Of a DNA stretch of 64,000 bases, positions 1 to 9,017 are shown piece by piece (position 1 is the stretch's first letter; every line of letters starts with the position of its first letter). The translations under genes and the position numbers were made by a program. The notes beneath the pieces were generated by a model. That model was not told the origin of the DNA and searched no databases. It was given only the letters and a program-made list of their open reading frames with translations. Source of the DNA: an uncultured Clostridia bacterium (GTDB taxonomy: Bacteria; Bacillota; Clostridia; Christensenellales; Borkfalkiaceae); contig CAJFQM010000006.1 in the NCBI GenBank assembly GCA_904419075.1, positions 62,001-126,000 of the forward strand. The letters are read 5' to 3'.

Positions 1-1
1 G

Positions 2-1030
2 AGGCAATCGATATATACGGATTATTTAGTCGTGACTGATAGAGAAGCACCTGCACCCGAATACGCGAAAAACATGTTCTGTCACCAATCTAATTTTTTC
101 AATAACCTTGTTCAGACGTTCCTGCAAAGCTCTGCAAACGCCACGATAAAGATTTCCTCGGCATTGATACAGGGAAAGACAAAGACCGGAAAGGAGACGT
201 TACCGCAAGTGATTTTGCCCGTAATCGCTTCGGCTTTCGGAAACGTCATGGAATTTTCTTGGGAGTTCAAAGATAATTTCTCGGCGGGACAGAGAATAGT
301 CTATCAAAGCAACGACGGCCCCGAAGGATATTTCACTACCGAAGTACAATATTGCGATTATTACGGGCGTATGTACTACGAGGATTTAATTTTGTGCTCA
401 ACGCTTGCGACGGCATGTGACCCTGAATCCTTCCCGTTGTATGAAAAGTACGGAAGCAACAATCCGATTGAGATGATGAAACTTCCGGCAAACTGTACAA
501 TCGTAAAGAGAAAGGACAGCCGGGAAGCGTTGAAAGAGAATTATAGCGTGGAGTTCAACACGGATATTAAGGGCGTGATAATCGGTTCGGCATTGCCTGC
601 AAATAACCCGTTGGTAAGCGGATTAAACCCGAAAGCAAAAGCGAAGCTGGTGATATTGAGAACGCCTGTAAACAAGTTTTCCCGTAAAGTCAATTTAAGT
701 ACGGAGAATATCGCGGCGGAATATGAAGTAACCGATAATATGATATTCAGAAATGCTGTGGACGGTGTTTATTGTGTAGACGCGACGGGAATAACGGCGA
801 CGACAGACGGGAAAACGTGGGCGTACGTAACACCGATATATGAAGGCGACCCGTACACGGTGGAGGACGAGGACGGAAACGTAGAGATGATAACGCCGAG
901 CTACGGCGGGGAGTTACTTATCGGACGGAATATCGAGATAGCCTCGGGAGATACAATCGGGGCGTTCAGGATATTCCCGACGCATGACGTATTCAGTTAT
1001 ATGAAACAAAAAGAAGAACAGGAGGCATAA
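2..1030 (+). CDS. Phage structural (tail/baseplate) protein, 5' end missing
   Basis: The frame is open from the left edge of the window, so the true start lies outside; the GTG at 32 is only the first possible start codon inside the window. I do not recognise a family. The visible 343 residues are a mixed alpha/beta protein without membrane segments or signal peptide. Its place directly upstream of a BppU-type fibre gene, with the next start 2 nt after its stop, suggests a tail or baseplate component, since the gene before such a fibre is often a tail-tip protein. That role is inferred from position alone. It uses TTA, ATA and GTA codons more freely than the host genes further right. Confidence 0.5.
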   Translation, partial: RQSIYTDYLVVTDREAPAPEYAKNMFCHQSNFFNNLVQTFLQSSANATIKISSALIQGKTKTGKETLPQVILPVIASAFGNVMEFSWEFKDNFSAGQRIVYQSNDGPEGYFTTEVQYCDYYGRMYYEDLILCSTLATACDPESFPLYEKYGSNNPIEMMKLPANCTIVKRKDSREALKENYSVEFNTDIKGVIIGSALPANNPLVSGLNPKAKAKLVILRTPVNKFSRKVNLSTENIAAEYEVTDNMIFRNAVDGVYCVDATGITATTDGKTWAYVTPIYEGDPYTVEDEDGNVEMITPSYGGELLIGRNIEIASGDTIGAFRIFPTHDVFSYMKQKEEQEA

Positions 1031-1032
1031 AT

Positions 1033-4000
1033 ATGAATTTCTATGTAGACAGCGGCGGAGCCATACTCGGAGTAGACCCCGAGAAAATCTATCAAGGCTC
1101 AGCCAATGCAAACACAATCCGATTTGTCGGGGCGTTCGCGTCGAACGTGAAAGTGACGGTGGCGTTCAAGCTCCCGACGGGCGTATGGACAACGCCGCAG
1201 TTGATGACGGCTTCGACACAGCTTGCGGGAGTAGTGACGTCAAACGGAGTACAGTTCAATGTTTGGGAGTATTCTATTCCTGCATTGGTGACGGAGACTT
1301 TCGGAACGGTAAACATACAGTTTTACGTATACGGAGACGCGGGAAACGGAAACGGCGGACTTATCGCGACGGCTTCTTCGTCGTTTCAGGTAGAAAGGGG
1401 AGTGCCGATAACACTCCCCGACCCTACGGACGATTACGAAACCTTGTTGACGCAGATACTCTCGGCTCTTTCCCAAATAGAAGGACAAATTCCTGGAATG
1501 GAGGAAGATATAACGGGATTACAAAGCAAGGTTTCGGATTTAAGCGAAAATAAACTTGATAAAGTATCAGGTAATACCACATATAAACAGGCATACGCCA
1601 AGGATACTAACGGCGACCAAATAATGCAAAATTATTCTACCGAAAATGTCACGAACGCTATTGTCCAACGTGACGAAACGGGGAATATAAAAATTACTCC
1701 CGGTAGAAAAGGTTACATGAACGACGGCGCAACAATGCGGAATATCGCCGACGTGGAAAGCGAAGTCGCAAAGAAGTACGACAAAACAGGCGGAACGATA
1801 GATGGAAACGTGCAGATCACAGGGGATTTGAATGTAGACGGGACAACGACGACGAACGACACAGAAACGTTGCAAGTAAAGGATAACTTTATAGTAACGA
1901 ATGCAGACGGAACGCCGTTGAACAGCCTGAGCGGTATCGTGATTCGGACAAATGCAAATACGACTTACGCCATAGTATACGACCCTATATCGGACAGCGT
2001 GAAATTAGGTGAAGGGACGTATACGGACGGGAAATTTACGTTTTTAGAGGGCGAAGGAGAAGCCGTTGCAGTAAGAGACGATTCGACGGCGTTTACAGAC
2101 AAACATGTAATCGTATGGGACGCGGCGGGAGATAAGTTTGTAGACGGTGGAAAAGATGTTTCAGATTTACCGACATTAGCCGGGAACAACGATTTCACGG
2201 GCGAAAATTCTTTTTCCGATATTAACTTTACAGGCACATTAGAGAGCAAAACTGATGACCATCAATTTAGTGTAACTTATCGTGAAAACAACGGTTACAT
2301 GGTCTTAGTCAAATATGGCAATCAGTATGCAACTTACACGCAAGGTCCCGGCACTATCGTAAATGACAATACAAATAAGACACAAGTGTATTACTTTTAC
2401 GACCATGTTCGATTCAATAGAAATGACCAAAGCAGTGTATACAACTTTATTTTTCACGGTCGGACGATTGAAAACGGTATACACAATTTCTATTTGCCTA
2501 ACAAGACAGGCACTTACGACCTTGCAACGACAGACGATATTCCCACGGATTACGCAACCCAAACAGCGCTTGCAAACACACAGAGGCAAGTAGACGGACT
2601 TTATACCCTCTTGGAGCAGAAGAATGAAATCTATGTGCAGACGGCGACGGATACTTATACGACGAGAGAGACAGCGGGCGGGGAGAATATTGCGGACGGA
2701 GTGCAAACGCCTGTAAAGAAGATTACAGGGGCAACGGTAAAGACGACGAATTTATTTAATGCTTCTGCATTGGATGGATATTCTGCTTCCGACCGTACGT
2801 TAACGGTAACTTTCGATTCTTCGGGCAATTCGCATATAGAAGTCAACGGCGGTTTGGCATATAATACAATAAAATTACGTGATGCCTGTCCGGGAATCAC
2901 AGCGGGTACATATACATTTTCCGCGACGTTTGAAGCGAGTTCGCCTTATGAAAATTCTTCGGGAAATATATATCTTATTGAAACCAACAAATTTATTTTG
3001 CGGGGAAGCGGAAGCGCTTCGGGAGAACATGCTCTTTCTACGACCGTCGAGATAACTTCGGAAGATTTGGACGCGCGTGTCGAGTTTTTTGGTTCGGGCC
3101 CTCCGAATGGCCCTGCATGGTGGGATAACCTTACTTGTAGCGCAGGCTCTTCTGCTCTTCCTTACATGCCGTATTTCTCTGGTCTGAAAAACGCATTTTT
3201 CAAGGAGATAGTGAGTACGGGAAGGAATTTGATTCCGTATCCGTATGCAGAAACGACAAAGACGGTAAATGGAGTAACTTTTACTGTAAATACGGACGGT
3301 ACAATAACAGTAAACGGAACGGCAACGGCGTTGACGACATTTTGGTTATTTTCAGAGAGTAAAAATCTTCCTTTGGGTATGTCGGTTGGGGAAATGTATA
3401 CTATATCATTAAAAGGTGGTAGTGATAATTGTTACATATATACTAATTACGTTGATAGTACGGGAGAGGCGCACGGCGCAAATTTGAGCTCTAATACGGG
3501 AAACACTCCAACAAATACGGTTGGTGAAGAATGGAAAGGCTTGCAAATTTATATAGTAGTTACCCAAGATGCTACTTTGAATAACGTTACTGTTTATCCC
3601 ATGCTGAACTACGGTTCTTCCGCGCTTCCGTACGAGCCCTATTCCCAATCAGTGCTTTCCCTTCCCGAAGCGGTGGAAAACGGAGAATGGAATACTATTG
3701 ATATAGAGAACGGGAAGAATATTTCGCAGGGATTTACAAAGACGTTTGACGGAACGGAAAACATACAACGGACTTTTAAGATTTATGATTACGGCAGTTA
3801 TCCGGTGCTCAATTTTAGACCGCAAATAACTGGGCTTGTACCTGAAAGTATTTCTAAAACCAATCTTATATGTAATATTTTTAATGCGATCGGACGTGCG
3901 ACTTTGATAAGCGAAAAAGTTGAGGGGATTTGCGAATATACAGAAGGCTCTTGGAATTATTCGGTATTTCTGTTTCGAATTAATCCAATAATTTACGGTT

Positions 4001-4278
4001 GCACAATGGACAGCACAGACGATGAGCTGATAGCAGGATTCAAAGCGTATCTTGCCGCACAATCGGAAGCGGGAAATCCTCTTGTCGTTCGTTATAAAAC
4101 CGAAGAAATACAATCCACTACGGATATTTCACCCTCCGCCGACTCTTACATAGCATGGAAGAACGGAAGCGAGACGATAGAGCAAGGCGACACGGACAAC
4201 AGCATATACGGGGCGGAAAACACCGTAGAGCAAGACTACTACTTATTGACAGCCCCCGAGGAGGTGACAAAAGAATGA
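1033..4278 (+). CDS. BppU-type baseplate / receptor-binding tail fibre protein
   Basis: A 1081-residue tail fibre. Residues 1-115 form a beta-rich head resembling the N-terminal domain of BppU baseplate upper proteins of siphophages, which anchors fibres to the baseplate. A short coiled coil follows (about 140-180), then a region typical of trimeric fibre shafts (about 185-400). The C-terminal third holds two related beta-sandwich modules, each starting with an NLF/NLI motif and ending in a near-identical SSALPYxPY motif (about residues 716 and 860), as in carbohydrate-binding fibre tips. It probably binds the host surface glycan. The start at 1033 has AGGAGG upstream. The 3' end overlaps the next gene in an ATGA. 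The BppU assignment is by sequence resemblance from memory. Confidence 0.72.
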   Translation: MNFYVDSGGAILGVDPEKIYQGSANANTIRFVGAFASNVKVTVAFKLPTGVWTTPQLMTASTQLAGVVTSNGVQFNVWEYSIPALVTETFGTVNIQFYVYGDAGNGNGGLIATASSSFQVERGVPITLPDPTDDYETLLTQILSALSQIEGQIPGMEEDITGLQSKVSDLSENKLDKVSGNTTYKQAYAKDTNGDQIMQNYSTENVTNAIVQRDETGNIKITPGRKGYMNDGATMRNIADVESEVAKKYDKTGGTIDGNVQITGDLNVDGTTTTNDTETLQVKDNFIVTNADGTPLNSLSGIVIRTNANTTYAIVYDPISDSVKLGEGTYTDGKFTFLEGEGEAVAVRDDSTAFTDKHVIVWDAAGDKFVDGGKDVSDLPTLAGNNDFTGENSFSDINFTGTLESKTDDHQFSVTYRENNGYMVLVKYGNQYATYTQGPGTIVNDNTNKTQVYYFYDHVRFNRNDQSSVYNFIFHGRTIENGIHNFYLPNKTGTYDLATTDDIPTDYATQTALANTQRQVDGLYTLLEQKNEIYVQTATDTYTTRETAGGENIADGVQTPVKKITGATVKTTNLFNASALDGYSASDRTLTVTFDSSGNSHIEVNGGLAYNTIKLRDACPGITAGTYTFSATFEASSPYENSSGNIYLIETNKFILRGSGSASGEHALSTTVEITSEDLDARVEFFGSGPPNGPAWWDNLTCSAGSSALPYMPYFSGLKNAFFKEIVSTGRNLIPYPYAETTKTVNGVTFTVNTDGTITVNGTATALTTFWLFSESKNLPLGMSVGEMYTISLKGGSDNCYIYTNYVDSTGEAHGANLSSNTGNTPTNTVGEEWKGLQIYIVVTQDATLNNVTVYPMLNYGSSALPYEPYSQSVLSLPEAVENGEWNTIDIENGKNISQGFTKTFDGTENIQRTFKIYDYGSYPVLNFRPQITGLVPESISKTNLICNIFNAIGRATLISEKVEGICEYTEGSWNYSVFLFRINPIIYGCTMDSTDDELIAGFKAYLAAQSEAGNPLVVRYKTEEIQSTTDISPSADSYIAWKNGSETIEQGDTDNSIYGAENTVEQDYYLLTAPEEVTKE

Positions 4279-4547
4279 TTTGGAGCAACGCACGGAAAAT
4301 TACATTCAGAGACATAAAGACCCGACTGAAAGAAACGAGGTATGAAAGGGACGCGAAACGGCAGTTGCGAAAACCTTTGCTCGATGCCTATGACATTCAT
4401 AAAGGAAACGTGAATTACGGAACGGTAACGGAAACCGAAGAAGAACACAGCAAAGTCGTAAAATGGTATAAAGATATTCTTGACCTGAAAGACGAAGCGT
4501 TTGAAGCGGTACCCGCTAAGGTTCAAAGACATGCGGAGGTGAAGTAA
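4275..4547 (+). CDS. Small basic phage protein, unknown function
   Basis: A 90-residue, highly charged protein with helical character and no membrane segment. I chose the ATG at 4275, which overlaps the stop of the fibre gene (ATGA) and follows a GAGGTGA ribosome binding site. An open frame continues upstream but lies inside the fibre gene. Small proteins at this point of siphophage clusters are sometimes XkdX-like, but I see no XkdX signature. Its stop overlaps the start of the next gene (TAATG), so the fibre, this gene and the Dps-like gene are translationally coupled. Confidence 0.6.
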   Translation: MIWSNARKITFRDIKTRLKETRYERDAKRQLRKPLLDAYDIHKGNVNYGTVTETEEEHSKVVKWYKDILDLKDEAFEAVPAKVQRHAEVK

Positions 4548-4987
4548 TGGAAAGTTATCGATTGGCAGAAAAAGCCTTAAAGGTCGGAGTGGAAAACATT
4601 ATCGTGCTTCATCACAATATTGTATCGAGCAATTTCCATTCCGACCATGAAAGAATGGAGCAATATTATCGAATGGCCTTGGATTGTGCGGACAGTATCA
4701 TAGAAAACGGTATATCAATCAATATTCCCGAAGTTTCTATCGTGGAAGCATTGGAGGACTTTGAGGCGTTGCCCGTTAGAAACTATCCGAAAGCAGAAGC
4801 CTATGCGATAGTGCAAGCCATGTTTAACGAATTTATCTCTCTTTTGGCGGAAGCGAAGAACGAGGAAAGAGTCCCCGATTATATCCGTAATTTAATCGAG
4901 GAATGGCAACAGCAATTCGACTTGGAAGCGAATTACAAAATCGCTCATCTGTTAGCGGCAGAGAAAAGCACGGAGGAGGAAACGTAA
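4547..4987 (+). CDS. Dps/ferritin-like protein with ferroxidase-type motif (prophage)
   Basis: A 146-residue, all-helical protein. The first helix pair carries H22-H23-N24, F30, H34-E35, E38, D49 and E53. The spacing H-12-H-4-E-11-D-4-E equals that of the Dps ferroxidase centre (Listeria H31, H43, D47, D58, E62), and HHN sits where Dps has HWN. The second half (about 75-140) has two long helices matching Dps helices C and D. Dps proteins form 12-mers that oxidise and store iron and protect DNA. Here the gene lies between tail-fibre genes, overlapping the previous gene by one base. Deviations from the family are Glu for the usual Asp at position 38 and no basic N-terminal tail. It could be a degenerate ferritin-like fold used structurally. 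Confidence 0.6.
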   Translation: MESYRLAEKALKVGVENIIVLHHNIVSSNFHSDHERMEQYYRMALDCADSIIENGISINIPEVSIVEALEDFEALPVRNYPKAEAYAIVQAMFNEFISLLAEAKNEERVPDYIRNLIEEWQQQFDLEANYKIAHLLAAEKSTEEET

Positions 4988-4990
4988 ACA

Positions 4991-5485
4991 ATGACGGTAA
5001 ATCTTAAATATCACGGGATAGGCAGGTTTTCAGAACCTGCCTTTTCCATTGCCGACAAACCCCTTGAACTCGATTTTGAGGGGATAAAAGGGCTTTCGGG
5101 AGAGTTTATTTTCGTCTATCGGATCAATGACCGGCCGCAGAAGAAACTCACTTTGAAAGGCTATAAAACAACAATTCCGTTGACCGAACTGACGGCGGGA
5201 CAGTTGGACGGAAAGATAATCCATTGCGTTCGCGGGGTCAAGGTCTCGGAGTATGATATAGAACCGCTCGTCTTAAAAGACATCGAAGGCAAATTCTACG
5301 CGCACGGAATGTTGTCGGACATGGAAAACACGATAGCGGGCTTGACGGAGACGGCCAGGAAACAGGAGGAGAGAATAACAATACTCGAAAAGGCCCTGAC
5401 CGAAGAGCTTGAAATAAAAAGAAGGCTTTTAGAAAAACTGAACGAATACGTCGATAACGGCGTAAATGTAACATTTGAGGAGTAA
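4991..5485 (+). CDS. Phage protein: beta-rich N-terminus with C-terminal coiled coil
   Basis: A 164-residue protein of unknown function. Residues 1-105 are beta-rich, resembling a small Ig-like or baseplate-type domain. Residues 110-152 form a heptad-like coiled coil rich in Glu, Lys and Leu that could trimerise. It has no membrane segment or signal. It starts 3 nt after the Dps-like gene with GGAGG overlapping that gene's end. Its place among fibre-linked genes suggests a minor tail or fibre-associated protein, but this is an inference from position and shape. Confidence 0.55.
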   Translation: MTVNLKYHGIGRFSEPAFSIADKPLELDFEGIKGLSGEFIFVYRINDRPQKKLTLKGYKTTIPLTELTAGQLDGKIIHCVRGVKVSEYDIEPLVLKDIEGKFYAHGMLSDMENTIAGLTETARKQEERITILEKALTEELEIKRRLLEKLNEYVDNGVNVTFEE

Positions 5486-5491
5486 AAGAAG

Positions 5492-6193
5492 ATGAAAAAG
5501 AAAAAATTGGTAAACGTAATCATAATCGCGGTGCTTGTGGCGTTTTTGGCTGTATGTATAGGATTTATATTCGGCTCGAATACATATTCGGCGAGAGCGG
5601 AGGAAACGACCTCGGAAGCCCCGCAGGACAGTACAGATTCGACTACAAGCGACGAAATGAGCGAGGACGAGGAAACACCCGACGAAGATATAGGCTTTGA
5701 TTTGGACGCGTTTTTGGAATGGGTACAGAAGTACGCGGACGAAGCGGGAATCGGCGACGAATATGCCGCGGCGGTGGAAGCTATCAAGACCGCCGCTTCC
5801 GAAAAACAAGTCACGATAAACACGATTGCTTCCGTCGCTCAGCTTGCCGTCTTTATCGTCTATCTGATTTATACGAACGTCAAAAACGGGAGATTGAAGA
5901 AACAGCTTGCGGAGGTCTCGGAGAAGCTGGATAAACAGATTAAAGGCACAAACGGACTGATAGACGAATCGAACGCGAACGGACAAACGGGACAGTCTAC
6001 CAAAAAGGATGTGGAAGCGATAAAGAAAGCGACGGCTTGTTATACAAAAGCCTTTATGCAGTTCATGGAGAGATTTAATATCGGAGCGGAGAGCAAAGAA
6101 ACGATAAAGCACGAACTCAACAAGGCAATCCAAGAGACAGAGGGCGAACCCGTAAAGGAGAAAGCCGACAATGAAGAAGATAAAGCACAGTAA
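5492..6193 (+). CDS. Membrane-anchored acidic phage protein
   Basis: A 233-residue protein. Residues 5-30 are a hydrophobic segment followed by an Ala-X-Ala-like site near residue 35, so it is a signal peptide or anchor. Residues 36-75 are a Ser/Thr/Asp/Glu-rich spacer. A second hydrophobic helix lies around 110-130, followed by a charged coiled-coil-like tail. The ribosome binding site is GAGGAG. The last 23 nt overlap the next gene. It is the first of three consecutive membrane-protein genes located where siphophages usually carry holin and endolysin, so a role in lysis or membrane modification is possible. No enzymatic motif was seen. Confidence 0.55.
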   Translation: MKKKKLVNVIIIAVLVAFLAVCIGFIFGSNTYSARAEETTSEAPQDSTDSTTSDEMSEDEETPDEDIGFDLDAFLEWVQKYADEAGIGDEYAAAVEAIKTAASEKQVTINTIASVAQLAVFIVYLIYTNVKNGRLKKQLAEVSEKLDKQIKGTNGLIDESNANGQTGQSTKKDVEAIKKATACYTKAFMQFMERFNIGAESKETIKHELNKAIQETEGEPVKEKADNEEDKAQ

Positions 6194-6620
6194 AGAATGG
6201 TACTATAACGCAAGGATAATCGCGTATTGCGTGGGAATGGTCTTTTGTATCGTTCCCACCGTTATTGCGGGAATCGTTAAGCTACCGTTGATAGCTACGC
6301 ACGACGCGGAAAGCACATTGTCGGGAGTATTTATCGCGGTATTGATTTGTGCCGCACTGCCGTTGTATAAAGCGCTCATAAAGGTAATTAAAAGCCCGAA
6401 CGCCGCAGTGATTTGCTGGGTATTGTTCGGGCTTATGGCGCTCGTCAATAGTATGGAGAAATCCACGATAGAAGGCTTGACGTTTGTGTTTGCGTTTGCG
6501 GCGGTGGGGAATACTCTCGGAGCAATAGCGTTTAAGCTGTCGAAAGAGTTTGAGGAGCTTTGGAGATATTGCGGGCAAGTGCAAGTAACGAATCTGAACG
6601 GAGGAAAGGGAAATGGATAA
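6171..6620 (+). CDS. Holin-like four-TM phage membrane protein
   Basis: A 149-residue protein with four predicted membrane helices (about 16-37, 50-70, 78-97 and 101-120) and a short charged C-terminus. Size, hydrophobicity and position after the tail-fibre genes are holin-like, but no named holin family is recognised. It overlaps the previous gene by 23 nt, with AAAGGAG inside that gene, and the next gene by 8 nt. This suggests coupled expression of three membrane proteins. Confidence 0.5.
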   Translation: MKKIKHSKEWYYNARIIAYCVGMVFCIVPTVIAGIVKLPLIATHDAESTLSGVFIAVLICAALPLYKALIKVIKSPNAAVICWVLFGLMALVNSMEKSTIEGLTFVFAFAAVGNTLGAIAFKLSKEFEELWRYCGQVQVTNLNGGKGNG

Positions 6621-7587
6621 GATACCCGAAGAAGATAAAAACGTAATGAACGTTACGGTAATCAATAAACCGAAAAAAGACGGAGCGTTCGTGGATATAT
6701 TCACCATGGCGATAACGATAGTGATTTTTGTGGCGATTATCGCAAGCTATTTCGTGACGGTAGATACCTCTGCGGAATTGAACATACAGGAAATCACGGT
6801 CGAAGTAGTATGGTTAATGGCGGGGACGTTTTCCATAGGTGAGTTAATAAAAAAGTATGCCCGAAGCCGAGGGAGAAATACCGACGTATACAAGAACGCG
6901 GCAGACGAAGCGAATGAGAAGATAAAAACTCTATGCGCTTCTCCGTATCGGTCCCGAGTATCGGAGTATTGCGAGAATTGCACAAAAAGCGCAATAACGG
7001 CTTACCGAAAACATAACCTGAATCTTGTAGGGTTGACGATAGAGGAATATACCGATAAATATCTCGGGCGTGGTGTTACAGAGCTTTTGAAAGAGATGAC
7101 GGGGAAAAAAATCAGTTTCGCGCAATATCGGGCAATACGGCGGTGCAATACAATCAAAATAAAAGCGTATGACCCGAATTTCATAACGTCGTTCAATGCA
7201 ACTTTCACGTCGAATAAAACGCCTTCGGAAATGTTCGACGCGGAACGTGCCGACCGCATAAACACAATAAAATCTTTAATTTTGGCTTTTGTGTCTGCGG
7301 TGTTTATCGGAAGATTGTTTGCGAAAGTAATTTTTAATTTTTCTTCGGCGGTGATATTTGCGGCGATTATAAAGGTCATAATGATATTGATAAACGTATC
7401 GTTTAAGGCTTCTTTCGGTTGGAATCTTTCTCGAATGGAAATACAGCGGAATAAACTCCGAGCCTCCGAAACCGAAGCCTGTATGGAATGGTGTAAACAG
7501 AATCCCGTTCAACTTGTCGGAAAATCCGATAAGTTGGGGCCTGATATTATGTTATTCGAAAAGAAAACAGAAAGCTATAACAAGTAA
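6613..7587 (+). CDS. Four-TM phage membrane protein with central soluble domain
   Basis: A 324-residue protein with two membrane helices near residues 28-50 and 62-85, a basic soluble region of about 130 residues with several Cys and aromatic residues, two more helices around 215-260, and a charged C-terminal tail. I do not recognise the family. It ends about 7 nt before a 14-bp terminator, so it is the last gene of the late phage operon. Its position suggests a lysis-related or superinfection-related role. No peptidoglycan hydrolase motif was found in it or its neighbours. Confidence 0.5.
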   Translation: MDKIPEEDKNVMNVTVINKPKKDGAFVDIFTMAITIVIFVAIIASYFVTVDTSAELNIQEITVEVVWLMAGTFSIGELIKKYARSRGRNTDVYKNAADEANEKIKTLCASPYRSRVSEYCENCTKSAITAYRKHNLNLVGLTIEEYTDKYLGRGVTELLKEMTGKKISFAQYRAIRRCNTIKIKAYDPNFITSFNATFTSNKTPSEMFDAERADRINTIKSLILAFVSAVFIGRLFAKVIFNFSSAVIFAAIIKVIMILINVSFKASFGWNLSRMEIQRNKLRASETEACMEWCKQNPVQLVGKSDKLGPDIMLFEKKTESYNK

Positions 7588-7593
7588 AATAAT

Positions 7594-7632
7594 CCCCGAC
7601 AAGGCAGTTTTAGCTGCCTTGTCGGGGTGATT
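7594..7632 (+). terminator. Rho-independent terminator of the late phage operon
   Basis: A perfect 14-bp stem (7594-7607 with 7614-7627) around a six-base loop, followed by TGATTTT. It separates the phage late genes from the independently promoted ImmA cassette. Confidence 0.88.
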
Positions 7633-7667
7633 TTCGTATTTAATTGTAAAAAAGTGGCAGTGTACTG

Positions 7668-7696
7668 TTGACAGGTGGGAAATTTTGGGTTAAAAT
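7668..7696 (+). promoter_or_regulatory. Sigma-A promoter of the ImmA cassette
   Basis: TTGACA (7668-7673), a 17-nt spacer and TAAAAT (7691-7696), with a GGAGGGG ribosome binding site 20-30 nt downstream. This lets the following two genes be expressed in the lysogen independently of the late phage operon. Confidence 0.85.
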
Positions 7697-7730
7697 ATAA
7701 ATGTATCAATAAGTTAAAGGAGGGGTATAT

Positions 7731-8255
7731 ATGACAAAGATAGAAAAAGCTCTTTCAGATTTGGCGGATAAAACATTGAAAGAATCTGGAATGTCAACTA
7801 TTCCTGTTCCTGTAACTAAAATTGCAGAGTTCTATGGTTTTTCCGTTTTTGAGGGATTACTTAATGAGGGGGAATCTGGTTTAATTTTAGTTTCTGATAC
7901 AAAAATAGAAAAATATAATAGTAATAAAATTATTATGATAAATCACGAGGAGGCAGAAGTCAGAAAGAGATTTACCATAGCTCATGAATTGGGACATTAT
8001 ATATTAAATGATAAACCTACACAGTGTTACGCTCATAGAGAAACGGGAAAAAGTGATTTTGAAGAAATCATGGCAAATAGTTTTGCTTCTTACTTGTTGA
8101 TGCCCGAAAAATATTTGAAAAAATATGTTGTACGTTTAAGAGATGAATGGTTTGATAAAATTCCTGATGACTTTTTAATTTACTCTGTTTCGCGTCAATT
8201 TATGGTTTCGAAAGACGCGGCGCGGGTCAGATTAACAAAGATGGGGGAAATTTAA
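7731..8255 (+). CDS. ImmA/IrrE-family metallopeptidase
   Basis: A 174-residue protein. The zinc-binding HELGH is at residues 85-89 within a hydrophobic helix, followed by the family-typical Glu-Ala-Phe-Ala/LLMP helix around 107-125. ImmA-type proteases cleave phage repressors, while IrrE/PprI types trigger stress responses. No HTH repressor gene accompanies it in the window, so the usual ImmA-ImmR pair is not present here. It has its own strong promoter and a long GGAGGGG site, and ends 2 nt before the start of a two-TM protein, implying a two-gene unit. The gene is AT-rich compared with the host genes. Confidence 0.85.
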   Translation: MTKIEKALSDLADKTLKESGMSTIPVPVTKIAEFYGFSVFEGLLNEGESGLILVSDTKIEKYNSNKIIMINHEEAEVRKRFTIAHELGHYILNDKPTQCYAHRETGKSDFEEIMANSFASYLLMPEKYLKKYVVRLRDEWFDKIPDDFLIYSVSRQFMVSKDAARVRLTKMGEI

Positions 8256-8257
8256 TC

Positions 8258-8932
8258 ATGGAAGAACAAGAGAAAGAGTTTGACCCGTGCCCTGGGGAGA
8301 TGAGCACAGAGGCTTGTCAAATTCATAAAGTCGAAAAAGATAGTAAAAATTCGGATGACGCTTTAAGCAATATTAAAGAAACTATTAAAGAAAATAAGAG
8401 GCAAAATAATGAATTGGCTGTTTTAGACGCAGAGCAATTATTGCGACAGACCACTAAGATCAACAAACGTTCCGAAGATTTGAAGTTTTGGCAAAGTGAT
8501 TTGCATGCAATTTTGAATCGAAATCTAATTTATGGAGTGTATTTAAGTAATTATTGTACAAATTTTAATAAAAAATCTAAATCAAAAAGACGATTGGGAC
8601 GGTGTTTTTTTTGGATAACAATGATTCTGCTTGCTATAATCGTTATAGGCGGAGTTGTCGGAATAGGATTAATTTTTATAAGAGGAGATATCGGCGGAGG
8701 AGAAGTAGCTTCTATAATTAGTGCAATTGTAGGAATGATTACTGCATTTTTGGTATTGCCTAAAATTATTGGAGACAATTTGTTTCCTAAGAACGACGAC
8801 GATAAATCTGCCGATTTGTTTGAATTGGTGATGAATAAGGATTTTGAGTTAAGAAAATTTTATCAACAAGATAAAATTCGGGAAGACGTAGAGAAGATAT
8901 TTGGCGATAATGATCCGCCGTTAGAAGGATAA
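8258..8932 (+). CDS. Two-TM membrane protein paired with ImmA/IrrE protease
   Basis: A 224-residue protein of unknown family. Residues 1-100 are charged and helical, with coiled-coil character at 40-70. Two membrane helices lie around 116-142 and 147-168, joined by a Gly-rich turn. A cytoplasmic C-terminal tail of about 55 charged residues follows. It starts 2 nt after the ImmA gene. A membrane protein coupled to an ImmA-type protease at a prophage end could be a superinfection-exclusion, abortive-infection or toxin-type effector controlled by proteolysis. That is inference from arrangement, not from a recognised domain. Confidence 0.6.
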   Translation: MEEQEKEFDPCPGEMSTEACQIHKVEKDSKNSDDALSNIKETIKENKRQNNELAVLDAEQLLRQTTKINKRSEDLKFWQSDLHAILNRNLIYGVYLSNYCTNFNKKSKSKRRLGRCFFWITMILLAIIVIGGVVGIGLIFIRGDIGGGEVASIISAIVGMITAFLVLPKIIGDNLFPKNDDDKSADLFELVMNKDFELRKFYQQDKIREDVEKIFGDNDPPLEG

Positions 8933-9017
8933 AATAAAAAACAACAGAACCTCGCACGCCTCTTTACAATGCGTACCACGCGAGGTCGTTTAATTTTTAG
9001 GACAAAAAATAAATTTG

